A DNA stretch of 64,000 bases from Mycolicibacterium moriokaense. GTDB lineage: Bacteria > Actinomycetota > Actinomycetes > Mycobacteriales > Mycobacteriaceae. The DNA is taken from contig NZ_QJJU01000012.1 in the NCBI RefSeq assembly GCF_003201655.1, positions 1 through 64,000 on the forward strand, written 5' to 3'. The notes beneath the pieces are model-generated. The model was not told where the DNA came from. It saw nothing but the letters and a program-made list of their open reading frames with translations, and did not search any database. Below, in pieces: positions 36,962 through 44,999 of this stretch (positions within the stretch are counted from its first letter, which is position 1; every line of letters starts with the position of its first letter). Both the position numbers and the translations under genes were made by a program.

Positions 36962-39061
36962 CTATTCGCAGGAGGTGTCGGCGGCGTTCGTGACGGTCAG
37001 ATCCTCGGGCAGGCGCGTCGGTGGGGAGCTGGTGCCGCGTACGACGTGTACCTGCACGGGCGAGCCGCTCGGCGATGGTGGCGCGACCGAGTAGAAGTCG
37101 CGTCCCAGCACTACCCGCACCACATCGCCCATGCCAGTGACCCGTTCGATGGTGGGGTTCGTGAACGACGACGCGACCGTCGCTGCGGCCTGCTCATTGC
37201 CCGCCGAGAAGAACACCGTCGTCGAGGTCAGCGGCCCGGGGTAGTCGTCGGGAGTTGTGACGTTGAAACCGTGTGTCTGAAGTTCGCTGGCCGCGGTGTT
37301 GGCCAGCCCGTTCTCGCCGGTCGAGTTCGAGACGCGCACGGTGACGTCTTGCGGATTGGTGGTCACCGCGTCCACCAGTTCGGCATTCTCGGGACCAGGC
37401 GTCGGCGTCGAACTGGGCGCCTTGCTCGCCAAGTCCGGCGTGGCGGTCACCGTGGACTCCGGCGTGCCGGGCACCGGGGTGTTGTCGGCGTTCTTCTCTT
37501 CGGGCAGCGGATCGTCGTTGATGATCGCGTCGAAGAGCGCATGCACATCCTCGGTGCGCGGCGGCTCGTTGCCATCGGAATCGGTCTGACCGGTGGTTGG
37601 CACGGTGATGAAGCTGATCCGTCCGGCGTTCACGCCCTGGATCGACTGGCCGAGGTCGACGAGGTCCTTGGTCTTGATGTTGTCGACGTAGCTGTCGTCG
37701 ATGAACGTGTTCACCACGTTGTTGAGCTTGGACAGCGAGAAAAACACTTCCTTGGAGATCATCGACCGCAGCAGAGACGACAGGAACCGCTGCTGCCGTT
37801 TGATGCGGCTGTAGTCGCTGCTGATCTCGGTGGTCACCATGCGTGCCCGAACGTAGTTCAGCGCGGTGTGGCCGTCGATGACTTGGCGGCCCGCGTTGGC
37901 TAGCACGGTACCGAGTTCGTAATCCTCGAGCGGCGTTGTGCTACACACCTCGACGCCGCCGACCGCGTCCACCATCTTCGCGAACCCGGCGAAATCGACT
38001 GCCATGAAGCGGTTTACGGATAGGCCGGACAGCTTTTGGATCACCTTCACCAAGCACTTGGGACCGCCGACCGCGTAGGCGGAGTTCAGCTTGGTCTCGG
38101 TGTACAACTCGTCCGGACCCTGGCTCTGCGTCGCCTCGTCCCAGATCGGGCCGTAAGTCGCCGTACTCGCGTTCCATGGCTCGCACTTCATCGGGGTGAT
38201 GGCAAGGTCGCGCGGGAACGACACGGCGACAACGCGTTTGCGGCTGGCGGGGATGTTCACCAGCATCACAGTGTCGGACCTCACACCGGCGGCGTCTTGC
38301 GTGGAGCCCGCACCCATGCCGCTGTTCTTGCCCATTCGGCTGTCTACGCCGACGATCAAAAAGTTCTCGTCGCCGAACTGTGCGTTCGGATCGACGATGT
38401 CCCGTGAATTCGGGTCGAGTGCGGAAACCTTGTTGAGCATGTTGTTCTTTGACGACTGCCATTGCCAGGCCGCACCGGTCATCGCCAGCGCGAGCACTGC
38501 AATGAGGGCGGCGGCCGTGCGCCCGGCAGCCATCGTCTTGCGCCCTCTGCGTGGCTCAGGTTCCTTCAGTGCCTTCGCGGTGCCGACATGCGACGGTGGC
38601 ACCCTGTCTGCCCGGCGCAGATGCGCGAGGTTGGGTAGCTCCGAAGACGGCATCGAGACGACGGGGATCACATCGGTGTCCGCGCTGTCTGGGTCAGGGG
38701 CCACGGGCCGCCAGACTGCCGCGATGACCTCGGTGCGTGGGGCCGCTGGCGGTGGCGGTGGCGGCGGCGCTTGCCGCGGCGGGGCATCGGGTTCGCGGCG
38801 GATGCCCCTCAGTCCCTCGGGAACACTCGAATCGCCGTTCAGCTTCGCGATCAGGTCGGCAACCGTCACACCGTCGGTGTGGTTGTTGCCGGTCTGCCTG
38901 GACTTCTCGATGTACTCGGATTCGGAGGTGCCGTTGCGCTCCCACGGCGCGGCGCCTGGCGACGGCCGCGGAGTTCGGGTAAGCCATTGATTGTCGCCGC
39001 CAGCATCCGGTGGCCCAGGCAGCCTGGGAGGGCCAGGAGTGGCGTTGTCGCCGTCACTCAT
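36962..39061 (-). CDS. LytR-CpsA-Psr (LCP) family protein
   Basis: A 699-aa cell-wall ligase-like protein (Rv0822c type). The layout is a long Pro-rich cytosolic N-terminus (about 1-175, with a PPPPPP run), one membrane helix (about 180-199), an LCP domain (about 225-460; SRMGKNSGMGAG, VSFPRDLAI, GGVEVC and YVRARMVTTEISSDYSRIKRQQ) and a C-terminal LytR_C domain (about 595-675). LCP enzymes attach arabinogalactan or other polymers to peptidoglycan from lipid-linked donors. The catalytic Arg/Asp pattern is kept, so it is probably active outside the membrane. Confidence 0.92.
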   Translation of the reverse strand: MSDGDNATPGPPRLPGPPDAGGDNQWLTRTPRPSPGAAPWERNGTSESEYIEKSRQTGNNHTDGVTVADLIAKLNGDSSVPEGLRGIRREPDAPPRQAPPPPPPPAAPRTEVIAAVWRPVAPDPDSADTDVIPVVSMPSSELPNLAHLRRADRVPPSHVGTAKALKEPEPRRGRKTMAAGRTAAALIAVLALAMTGAAWQWQSSKNNMLNKVSALDPNSRDIVDPNAQFGDENFLIVGVDSRMGKNSGMGAGSTQDAAGVRSDTVMLVNIPASRKRVVAVSFPRDLAITPMKCEPWNASTATYGPIWDEATQSQGPDELYTETKLNSAYAVGGPKCLVKVIQKLSGLSVNRFMAVDFAGFAKMVDAVGGVEVCSTTPLEDYELGTVLANAGRQVIDGHTALNYVRARMVTTEISSDYSRIKRQQRFLSSLLRSMISKEVFFSLSKLNNVVNTFIDDSYVDNIKTKDLVDLGQSIQGVNAGRISFITVPTTGQTDSDGNEPPRTEDVHALFDAIINDDPLPEEKNADNTPVPGTPESTVTATPDLASKAPSSTPTPGPENAELVDAVTTNPQDVTVRVSNSTGENGLANTAASELQTHGFNVTTPDDYPGPLTSTTVFFSAGNEQAAATVASSFTNPTIERVTGMGDVVRVVLGRDFYSVAPPSPSGSPVQVHVVRGTSSPPTRLPEDLTVTNAADTSCE

Positions 39062-39257
39062 GTTCCTACCGGCCTCCGACTCTCAACCATCGTGCGCGTC
39101 GGCGCGCATGGGCGTACGCAGTGTCCTTGTCTGCCGCTTGTTCGTGTAGCAGCACTCTGCGGGCTCCGCCATTGGAGCCAGATACGACAAGACTCATATC
39201 GTACTGAGACAACGTGAGAGACGGCCAGTCCACCGAAGGTACCGAGAACGTCTCGGT

Positions 39258-40421
39258 TTAGCCTCCCGAGTTCATGACGTCCGCTCCCGCGGGCACCGTG
39301 CAATCGTCGGGATCGGCCAGCCAGCCGTGTGGCAGCGCCACCGTCGCCGGCGACCCCTGCCTGCCACGCGGGCCGGTCGCGGCCTCCGGAAACGGCACCT
39401 GCTGGTCGAGCTGATCAAGCAGCGTATCCAGCTCGCTCAATGTCTTGACCAGGGCCAATGCCCGTCGCAGGTCGGCACCCGCGGGGAAGCCATGCAGGTA
39501 CCACGCGATGTGTTTGCGCATGTCACGCATGCCCTTGTCCTCACCGAAATGCGCGGCCAACAGCTGGCCGTGGCGACGCATGATGGCCGCGACCTCGCCG
39601 AGAGTGGGCGGAGTGGCGGGCGTCGTGCCTGCGAACGCGTCCGACAGTTCCGCGAACAACCACGGCCTGCCCAGGCAGCCGCGGCCGATGACGACACCGT
39701 CGCACCCCGTGGCGGCCATCATCGCCAGCGCGTCGTCGGCGTCGAAGATATCGCCGTTGCCAAGCACCGGGACGGTCGTGACATGCTGCTTGAGCAGGGC
39801 AATCTGCTCCCAGTCGGCGATTCCGGAGTAGCGCTGAGCCGCTGTGCGGGCATGCAGCGCGACGGCGGCCGCACCCTCGTCGGCCGCGATCCGCCCCGCG
39901 TCCAGGTGGGTGTGGTGGGCGTCGTCGATGCCGATCCGGAACTTCACGGTGACTGGAATGTCCGTACCTTTTGTTGCCGCGACAGCAGCCCCCACAATCT
40001 GCCCGAACAGCCGCCGCTTGAACGGCAACGCGGCACCTCCGCCGCGACGGGTGACCTTGGGCACCGGGCAGCCGAAGTTCATATCGATGTGGTCGGCTAA
40101 TCCCTCGTCAGCGATCATTTTGGCCGCGGCGAAGGTGGTGTCGGGGTCGACGGTGTAGAGCTGCAGCGAGCGGGGCGACTCGTCCGGTGCGAACGTCGTC
40201 ATGTGCATGGTGACCGGATGGTGCTCGACGAGCGCACGCGCGGTCACCATCTCGCACACGTACAGGCCGCTGATGGTTCCCGCCCGTGCCAATTCCAGTT
40301 CCCTGCACAGCGTTCGAAATGCGACATTTGTCACACCGGCCATCGGCGCCAGCACGACAGGGCTGGGCAGCGCGATAGGCCCGATCCGCAGCCCGGGCTT
40401 CGACTCAGCTAGGACGCTGAT
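39258..40421 (-). CDS. dusB: tRNA-dihydrouridine synthase DusB (nifR3 family)
   Basis: FMN enzyme reducing uridine to dihydrouridine in tRNA. Motifs: APMAGVTN for FMN binding, the catalytic Cys in NFGCPVPKVTRRGGGAAL, GRGCLGRPWLF, and a C-terminal helical tRNA-binding part. The start is unresolved: between the desA1 stop and the first conserved residues (GLRIGPIALPSPV) no in-frame ATG, GTG or TTG exists. The 40421 boundary is the ATC before SVLAESKPGLRIG; the nearest canonical start, ATG 40604, overlaps desA1 by 196 bp. Either a rare start codon, coupling to desA1 or a sequence error applies. Confidence 0.85.
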   Translation of the reverse strand: MSVLAESKPGLRIGPIALPSPVVLAPMAGVTNVAFRTLCRELELARAGTISGLYVCEMVTARALVEHHPVTMHMTTFAPDESPRSLQLYTVDPDTTFAAAKMIADEGLADHIDMNFGCPVPKVTRRGGGAALPFKRRLFGQIVGAAVAATKGTDIPVTVKFRIGIDDAHHTHLDAGRIAADEGAAAVALHARTAAQRYSGIADWEQIALLKQHVTTVPVLGNGDIFDADDALAMMAATGCDGVVIGRGCLGRPWLFAELSDAFAGTTPATPPTLGEVAAIMRRHGQLLAAHFGEDKGMRDMRKHIAWYLHGFPAGADLRRALALVKTLSELDTLLDQLDQQVPFPEAATGPRGRQGSPATVALPHGWLADPDDCTVPAGADVMNSGG

Positions 40422-41410
40422 GACGTGACCAAAAGATTCTTGGCCGCCTTCTTCTCGGCGACCTTTGCCTCGCGCTCTTGACGGCGCACCTTGGCGATCT
40501 CGAACTTCTCGCAGGTGTCCTCGAGCTCCTCGATGAGCTTGCCGAGGTCGTCGCGCATCGCCGCGGCCTCGCCGGTGAAGTCCTCGCGCTCGAAGATGCG
40601 CCACTTCTTCAGGACGGGCTTTACGACGTCGTCGAGGTGGATGCGCGGATCGTAGACGCCGCCGACGGCGATGATCACGGCCTTGCGACGGAACTCGGGC
40701 ACGGTGTATCCGGGCATTTTGAAGTTGCGCAGCACGCGGTGCAATGACCGCATGGCCTGGTCGGGTGCGATATCAAACCCGGCAGCCGACACGTCGCGGT
40801 AGAAGATCATGTGCAGGTTCTCGTCCGCCGAAACCCGTTGCAGCAGTTGGTCGGCGACTGTCTCCTGGCATGCCTTGCCGGTGTTGCGGTGCGAGACGCG
40901 GGTGGCGAGCTCCTGGAACGTCACGTAGATGACGGAGTCGAACAGGCTCTCCGCGAACATCTCGCCCTGCGGGCCCTGGCCGGGGCTGAAGCCGCGGGTG
41001 ACCTGCTCGACGCGAAGCTGCTCCAGCTCGACCGGGTCGATGGCGCGCGTGACGACCAAGTAGTCGCGCAGGGCGATGCCGTGCCGGTTCTCCTCGGCGG
41101 TCCAGCGGTTGACCCACCAGCCCCATGGGCCGTCCATGCTGAAGTTCATCGCGATCTCGCGGTGATACGACGGCAGGTTGTCCTCGGTCAAAAGGTTCTG
41201 CAGCATCGCCGTCTGGGCGATCTCGGACAACTTCGACTGCTCGGGATCCCAGTCCTGGCCCCCGAGGGCGTAATAGTTCTTGCCGTCGGACCACGGGATG
41301 TAGTCGTGGGGGTTCCAGTCCTTGCGCATCGACAGGTGCCGGTTGATGTTCGTCTCAACCACCGGTTCCAGCTCGTGTAACAGCTGCAGATCGGTCAGGT
41401 CTTGCGCCAT
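40409..41410 (-). CDS. desA1: Acyl-ACP desaturase DesA1
   Basis: A 333-aa soluble diiron desaturase (Rv0824c), introducing a double bond into acyl-ACP and essential for mycolic acid synthesis in mycobacteria. The two iron-binding motifs are EENRH at residues 106-110 and DENLH at 196-200, with the partner glutamates upstream of each. A basic Lys/Ala-rich C-terminal tail (VRRQEREAKVAEKKAAKN) is typical. dusB follows with overlap. The upstream intergenic region holds an inverted repeat. Confidence 0.96.
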   Translation of the reverse strand: MAQDLTDLQLLHELEPVVETNINRHLSMRKDWNPHDYIPWSDGKNYYALGGQDWDPEQSKLSEIAQTAMLQNLLTEDNLPSYHREIAMNFSMDGPWGWWVNRWTAEENRHGIALRDYLVVTRAIDPVELEQLRVEQVTRGFSPGQGPQGEMFAESLFDSVIYVTFQELATRVSHRNTGKACQETVADQLLQRVSADENLHMIFYRDVSAAGFDIAPDQAMRSLHRVLRNFKMPGYTVPEFRRKAVIIAVGGVYDPRIHLDDVVKPVLKKWRIFEREDFTGEAAAMRDDLGKLIEELEDTCEKFEIAKVRRQEREAKVAEKKAAKNLLVTSSAS

Positions 41411-41466
41411 GGTCCCTCCCAGTTATCTGTATCTGTTGGTAGCACTCAATATATCTGTGTCCCCCG

Positions 41467-41497
41467 GTGACATTCAAGTCTCTTCTCGGAGTGTCAC
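41467..41497. promoter_or_regulatory. Inverted repeat in the desA1 upstream region
   Basis: GTGACA (41467-41472) and TGTCAC (41492-41497) form an inverted pair with a 19-bp spacer in the 195-bp gap between desA1 and the divergent secreted-protein gene. Mycobacterial desaturase genes are controlled by the TetR-type repressor MadR; whether this pair is its site is only a suggestion. Confidence 0.35.
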
Positions 41498-41605
41498 ATC
41501 TGTCCCATTCGCCACGTTGGATCGCGGTACGATCTGGCGAGGCAATCTGTCCAGGCCCGGATTTCCTACCGCGGCCACGTTGACGACTCTCGGAGGTTAG
41601 CGCTG

Positions 41606-41980
41606 ATGAAGACGCTCAGTGCGCTATTCGGCGCCGCTGTCGGCGTCGCAGCAACCATCTCAGTCGGAGCGGGCATCGCCGGCGCGGTTCCCGACGTTGT
41701 GGGCCAGACGTACCAAGATGCGGTGCAATCCATCCAGGCAACGGGCTCCAAGGCGGTCATCGCCAGCCGAATCGGCGGACGAACCGATGAAAGCCAATGC
41801 ATCGTCACCAACGCGTGGGTCAGGACGAGTGTCACCCAAGTCTACGAGAAGCCCAAGTACGACGCGGTTATGGTGGCGCTGAACTGCACTGCCGCCGTCG
41901 CATCGGCGGGTTCGCCGGGAAACTCTGCTGGCAGCCCCGAAGGCCGACAGGCGTTGAACTCCCAGGACAACGCCGGCTGA
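41606..41980 (+). CDS. Secreted PASTA-like small protein (copy 1)
   Basis: A 124-aa exported protein. Signal MKTLSALFGAAVGVAATISV with cleavage near AGA, then VPDVVGQTYQDAVQSIQATG, which looks like the opening of a PASTA domain (PDVVG...A...L), and two cysteines (ESQCIVTN, ALNCTAA) likely to form a disulfide. The tail GSPEGRQALN recurs in the next gene. It belongs to a mycobacterial secreted family of unknown role. Divergent from desA1. Confidence 0.8.
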   Translation: MKTLSALFGAAVGVAATISVGAGIAGAVPDVVGQTYQDAVQSIQATGSKAVIASRIGGRTDESQCIVTNAWVRTSVTQVYEKPKYDAVMVALNCTAAVASAGSPGNSAGSPEGRQALNSQDNAG

Positions 41981-42083
41981 CGTAGACGCTGCCCGACCGG
42001 TGGCGGTGAGGCTGGCATGCGAATATGCTTCCGCCATCAGCTTTCGTGCAGGGATCACTCAGATACTTCGGAGGTCGGCCTCA

Positions 42084-42506
42084 GTGAAGAAGTCCATCGT
42101 TCTGTCCGCCGGTTCTGTCGTAGCCGCATCGGCCTGTATGGGTCTGTTCGGCACCGGCGTGGCCGAGGCGGACGATTACGCCGGCAAGACCTACGCTGAT
42201 GCGGCCCAAGCGATAAAGGACGCCGGCGGAACTCCGATAGTCGCCGCAAGGTTCGGTGACAAGTTGCAGCAGGATGAGTGCATCGTCGCGGGGAGTCTCT
42301 CACCGTCGTTTGTCAGGCCGAAGGCAACTGACACCGTATTCGAAACAGTTACCAGCGAAGTGCGGCTCAACCTGAACTGCAACGGCGGATACGCGACGGC
42401 GACCAACCCAGGCGCCTCGGTGGCCAGCCCAGAGGGCCGCGAAGCGAAGGCCGCGGCCGACCAGGCCGCCACCGCAGAAGCAGTCAGTAGCTCGACACCC
42501 GGCTGA
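42084..42506 (+). CDS. Secreted PASTA-like small protein (copy 2)
   Basis: A 140-aa paralogue of the preceding gene: signal KKSIVLSAGSVVAASACMGL, then YAGKTYADAAQAIKDAGGTPIVAARFGDKLQ, paired cysteines (QDECIVAG, NLNCNGG) and the same SPEGREAK tail. GTG 42084 is preceded by GGAGG at 42070-42074 and gives the signal peptide; longer frames are unsupported. A tandem duplication by shape, though diverged at the sequence level. Its end overlaps the convergent TetR gene by 23 bp. Confidence 0.8.
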   Translation: MKKSIVLSAGSVVAASACMGLFGTGVAEADDYAGKTYADAAQAIKDAGGTPIVAARFGDKLQQDECIVAGSLSPSFVRPKATDTVFETVTSEVRLNLNCNGGYATATNPGASVASPEGREAKAAADQAATAEAVSSSTPG

Positions 42507-43068
42507 GCAGCATGTCTACGCAGTAGTTGATGAACTGCTCCCGTGTCGCCGTCAGTCGGCCATTCAGATACGCCGAGAACAACGCTGTCAGCGCGCCGAT
42601 CAGGCCGGTGGCCACCATGGCCTGGACTGCGGGATCGGTGATGCGGGTCAGCTTGCGCTGCAGCAGGTCGATGAAGTTGGGCATCCACTCGGCGCCCGAC
42701 CGGGTCAGCACGGGTTCGACGCCTGGAGCCAGCAGCAGCACCCTCCCGCGCGTCGGGTCGTCGACCATCAACGCGACGAAGCGCTCGACGGCATCGCGCG
42801 GTGTGACGGCGTTCATCAGCGTCGACATCGCCCGTGTGCATACGTCGTCGTAGACCCCACGGACGAACTCGTCGCGGTCGGCGAAGCTCTCGTAGAAGTA
42901 GCGCTCGGTCAGTCCGGTCGCGCGGCAGACGGCGCGCACCGTCAGGGCAGGCCCGTTCTCACTGCCCAACAGTTCGACGCCTGCGGCGATCAGTTCGTCG
43001 CGGCGAAGGAGCTGGCGGTCCTGCAGCGGAACGCCAGACCAGCGGCCTCGTCGTTGACCGGAAGTCAC
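42484..43068 (-). CDS. TetR family transcriptional regulator
   Basis: A 194-aa TetR repressor, equivalent in place to Rv0825c. The helix-turn-helix is ALTVRAVCRATGLTERYFYESFADRDEFVRG (about 35-65), followed by a helical ligand domain. GTG 43068 starts VTSGQRRGRW; another GTG at 43098 would add ten residues. It is divergent from the DUF2236 oxygenase-like gene 70 bp away, which it probably regulates. Confidence 0.88.
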   Translation of the reverse strand: MTSGQRRGRWSGVPLQDRQLLRRDELIAAGVELLGSENGPALTVRAVCRATGLTERYFYESFADRDEFVRGVYDDVCTRAMSTLMNAVTPRDAVERFVALMVDDPTRGRVLLLAPGVEPVLTRSGAEWMPNFIDLLQRKLTRITDPAVQAMVATGLIGALTALFSAYLNGRLTATREQFINYCVDMLLSRVSSY

Positions 43069-43138
43069 ATCACTCCCTAAGCTACTGGGTGACAACACCC
43101 GTAGTCAGAATTTACGTCAGAATGGCGGAAGCTCATCA

Positions 43139-44149
43139 GTGACTCAAGATACGTCTGAGGCGTGCCCGGTGACCACCGGATCCACCTCACCCGCGTCCGG
43201 CTGCCCGATCGCACCCGGCGGATACGACGCGCCCCCCGAGCCCCTCGGGCCGGGCTCGCTGACCTGGAAGTACTTCGGCGACTGGCGCGGCATGCTGCAG
43301 GGCCCGTGGGCCGGCTCGATGCAGAACATGCACCCGCAGCTCGGTGCGGCGGTCGAGGAGCATTCGACCTTCACCCGCGAACCGTGGCAGCGGGTGCTGC
43401 GGTCGCTGTATCCGATCGGCGGCGTGGTCTTCGACGGCGACCGCGCCCCGCTGACCGGTGCCGAGGTGCGCGAGTACCACACCGACATCAAGGGCGTCGA
43501 CGCGAAGGGCCGTCGCTACCACGCGCTCAACCCCGACGTCTTCTACTGGGCACACTCGACGTTCTTCGTCGGTACCATCCTCGTCGCGGACAAGTTCTGC
43601 GGAGGGATCACCGAGGACGAGAAGCATCAGCTCTTCGACGAGCACGTCGCGTGGTACCGGATGTACGGGATGAGCATGCGTCCAGTGCCCGAGACGTGGG
43701 AGGACTTCCAGGTCTACTGGGATCACATGTGCTGCAACGTGTTAGAGGACAACAACGCAACCCGCGATGTGCTCGCCCTCGAGAGTTACGGAAAGCCGTG
43801 GTTCATGCAGCGGGTTCCCGACTCGGTGTACACGCCGATGCAGCGCCGCATCATCGCTCCGCTCATGCGATGGCTGTGCATCGGCCTCTACGACCAGCCG
43901 GTGCGCGACCTGCTCGGCTTCAGCTGGTCTGGTCGCGACGAATGGTTGCACCGTCGTTTCTGCGGTGTGGTGCGAATCATGTTCTCGCTCTTGCCGAAAC
44001 GGGCTCGCAAGCATCCACGCGCGCGCGCCGGTCTTGACCGCGCATCGGGACGCGTCCCCGTCGACACGCCACTGCCGCAGACGCCTGCGCGCAACTTGCC
44101 GCCGCTTGACAGGCGCGGCCAGCCGATGCACTACTGCCCCGAGGTCTGA
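43139..44149 (+). CDS. DUF2236/MpaB-like oxygenase family protein
   Basis: A 336-aa protein of the DUF2236 family (Rv0826 place), whose characterised relatives include latex-clearing heme oxygenases and the fungal MpaB oxygenase. Seen here are YFGDWRGMLQGPWAGSMQNMHPQLGAAVEEHS, EYHTDIKGVDAKGRRYHALNPDVFYWAHSTF (with a conserved Arg/His), YRMYGMSMRPVPETWEDFQVYWD and a basic C-terminus. Heme binding via the helical core is expected from the family; the substrate is unknown. The divergent TetR probably controls it. Confidence 0.88.
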   Translation: MTQDTSEACPVTTGSTSPASGCPIAPGGYDAPPEPLGPGSLTWKYFGDWRGMLQGPWAGSMQNMHPQLGAAVEEHSTFTREPWQRVLRSLYPIGGVVFDGDRAPLTGAEVREYHTDIKGVDAKGRRYHALNPDVFYWAHSTFFVGTILVADKFCGGITEDEKHQLFDEHVAWYRMYGMSMRPVPETWEDFQVYWDHMCCNVLEDNNATRDVLALESYGKPWFMQRVPDSVYTPMQRRIIAPLMRWLCIGLYDQPVRDLLGFSWSGRDEWLHRRFCGVVRIMFSLLPKRARKHPRARAGLDRASGRVPVDTPLPQTPARNLPPLDRRGQPMHYCPEV

Positions 44150-44156
44150 ACCCGAC

Positions 44157-44513
44157 CTACCGCGGCCGTGCGTAGGGCGTCCACTGCGCGCCGTCGAAAT
44201 AGCGCATCTGAGAACGGTTTTGCGGATCGGGGAACCAGCCCGGCTGCACGGGCGGGTAGCGGCCGAAGACGCCGCGGGGATCACCGGCAAGGCTCATTCG
44301 GTACTCGAATTCGGCGCGGGCCCGCAACCCCGCGTCGCGGACAACGAGAGCCCGCCTGCGGCGCGCGACGAAGATCAGCAAGCCGAGGATCGCCGTGACG
44401 GCCACGGCCTCATACCAGCCGTTGTTCAGCCACCACAGCGTCAACAACAACCCGGCGCCGGCCACCACGGGGTGCCGTCGCAAGAAAGACCTGTGGACGT
44501 GCTGGTAGAGCAT
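44157..44513 (-). CDS. DUF2510 membrane protein
   Basis: A 118-aa protein with two hydrophobic segments near the N-terminus (about 17-30 and 35-48), a basic ARRRRALVV stretch and a C-terminal DUF2510 motif (QPGWFPDPQNRSQMRYFDGAQWT). DUF2510 is a short actinobacterial domain appended to membrane proteins; function unknown. It converges on the DUF2236 gene with a 7-bp gap. Confidence 0.8.
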   Translation of the reverse strand: MLYQHVHRSFLRRHPVVAGAGLLLTLWWLNNGWYEAVAVTAILGLLIFVARRRRALVVRDAGLRARAEFEYRMSLAGDPRGVFGRYPPVQPGWFPDPQNRSQMRYFDGAQWTPYARPR

Positions 44514-44656
44514 CGAAGTTGATTCTACGATTCGGCGGAAGTTTCCCTCGAGAGAAGGACGACCGGCCCGCTGGGCTGCTGGCCGAACACCGCAGTAGTG
44601 CCCACCGTGCCTGCGCGGTAACGGTTCGGCGTTTTCCGCTATGCCTTTGGCGCTTT

Positions 44657-44959
44657 ATGGGGCACGATTCTCGTGTGCGCGTTATCCGGTCCCTTGGCTG
44701 TGCGGTGATCTCGTTGATCGCCGCGGTGGCCTTAGGGCTGGGGGCGTGTATCTCCGCGGCCGCACCTGCGTCGGCGACGACGGCCTCATCGATGACGCAG
44801 GCCTACACGCCGCCGCCGACACCACTGACGGTGATGTTGACTCCGCTGACCGTCGGTGTGCACGTAATCGAGGCGATAGCCGAAGGCATCGCGAACGCTG
44901 TCGAGTTCATCGCGACGCCAGCGCCGATCGCCATCCCCGCGCCGCATATCAGCACGTAG
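44657..44959 (+). CDS. Small exported protein of unknown function
   Basis: About 100 aa. MGHDSRVRV is followed by a hydrophobic signal (LGCAVISLIAAVALGLGACISAAAPASA) and a mature part rich in Thr/Pro/Ala (AYTPPPTPLTVMLTPLTV, then EGIANAVEFIATPAPIAIPAP). The Cys in GAC at the end of the hydrophobic region could be a lipobox but the context is imperfect. Start ATG 44657 or GTG 44675; a longer in-frame reading from 44519 lacks a signal at its own start. No family recognised. Confidence 0.55.
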   Translation: MGHDSRVRVIRSLGCAVISLIAAVALGLGACISAAAPASATTASSMTQAYTPPPTPLTVMLTPLTVGVHVIEAIAEGIANAVEFIATPAPIAIPAPHIST

Positions 44960-44999
44960 TCAATGTTTGACGCCGGCGCAGACCGGCTAGCTTTGAGGT

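Noticed and set aside
44519..44656. 46-codon upstream extension of the small exported protein
   Set aside because: It would bury the signal peptide and runs into the DUF2510 promoter region; no start context.
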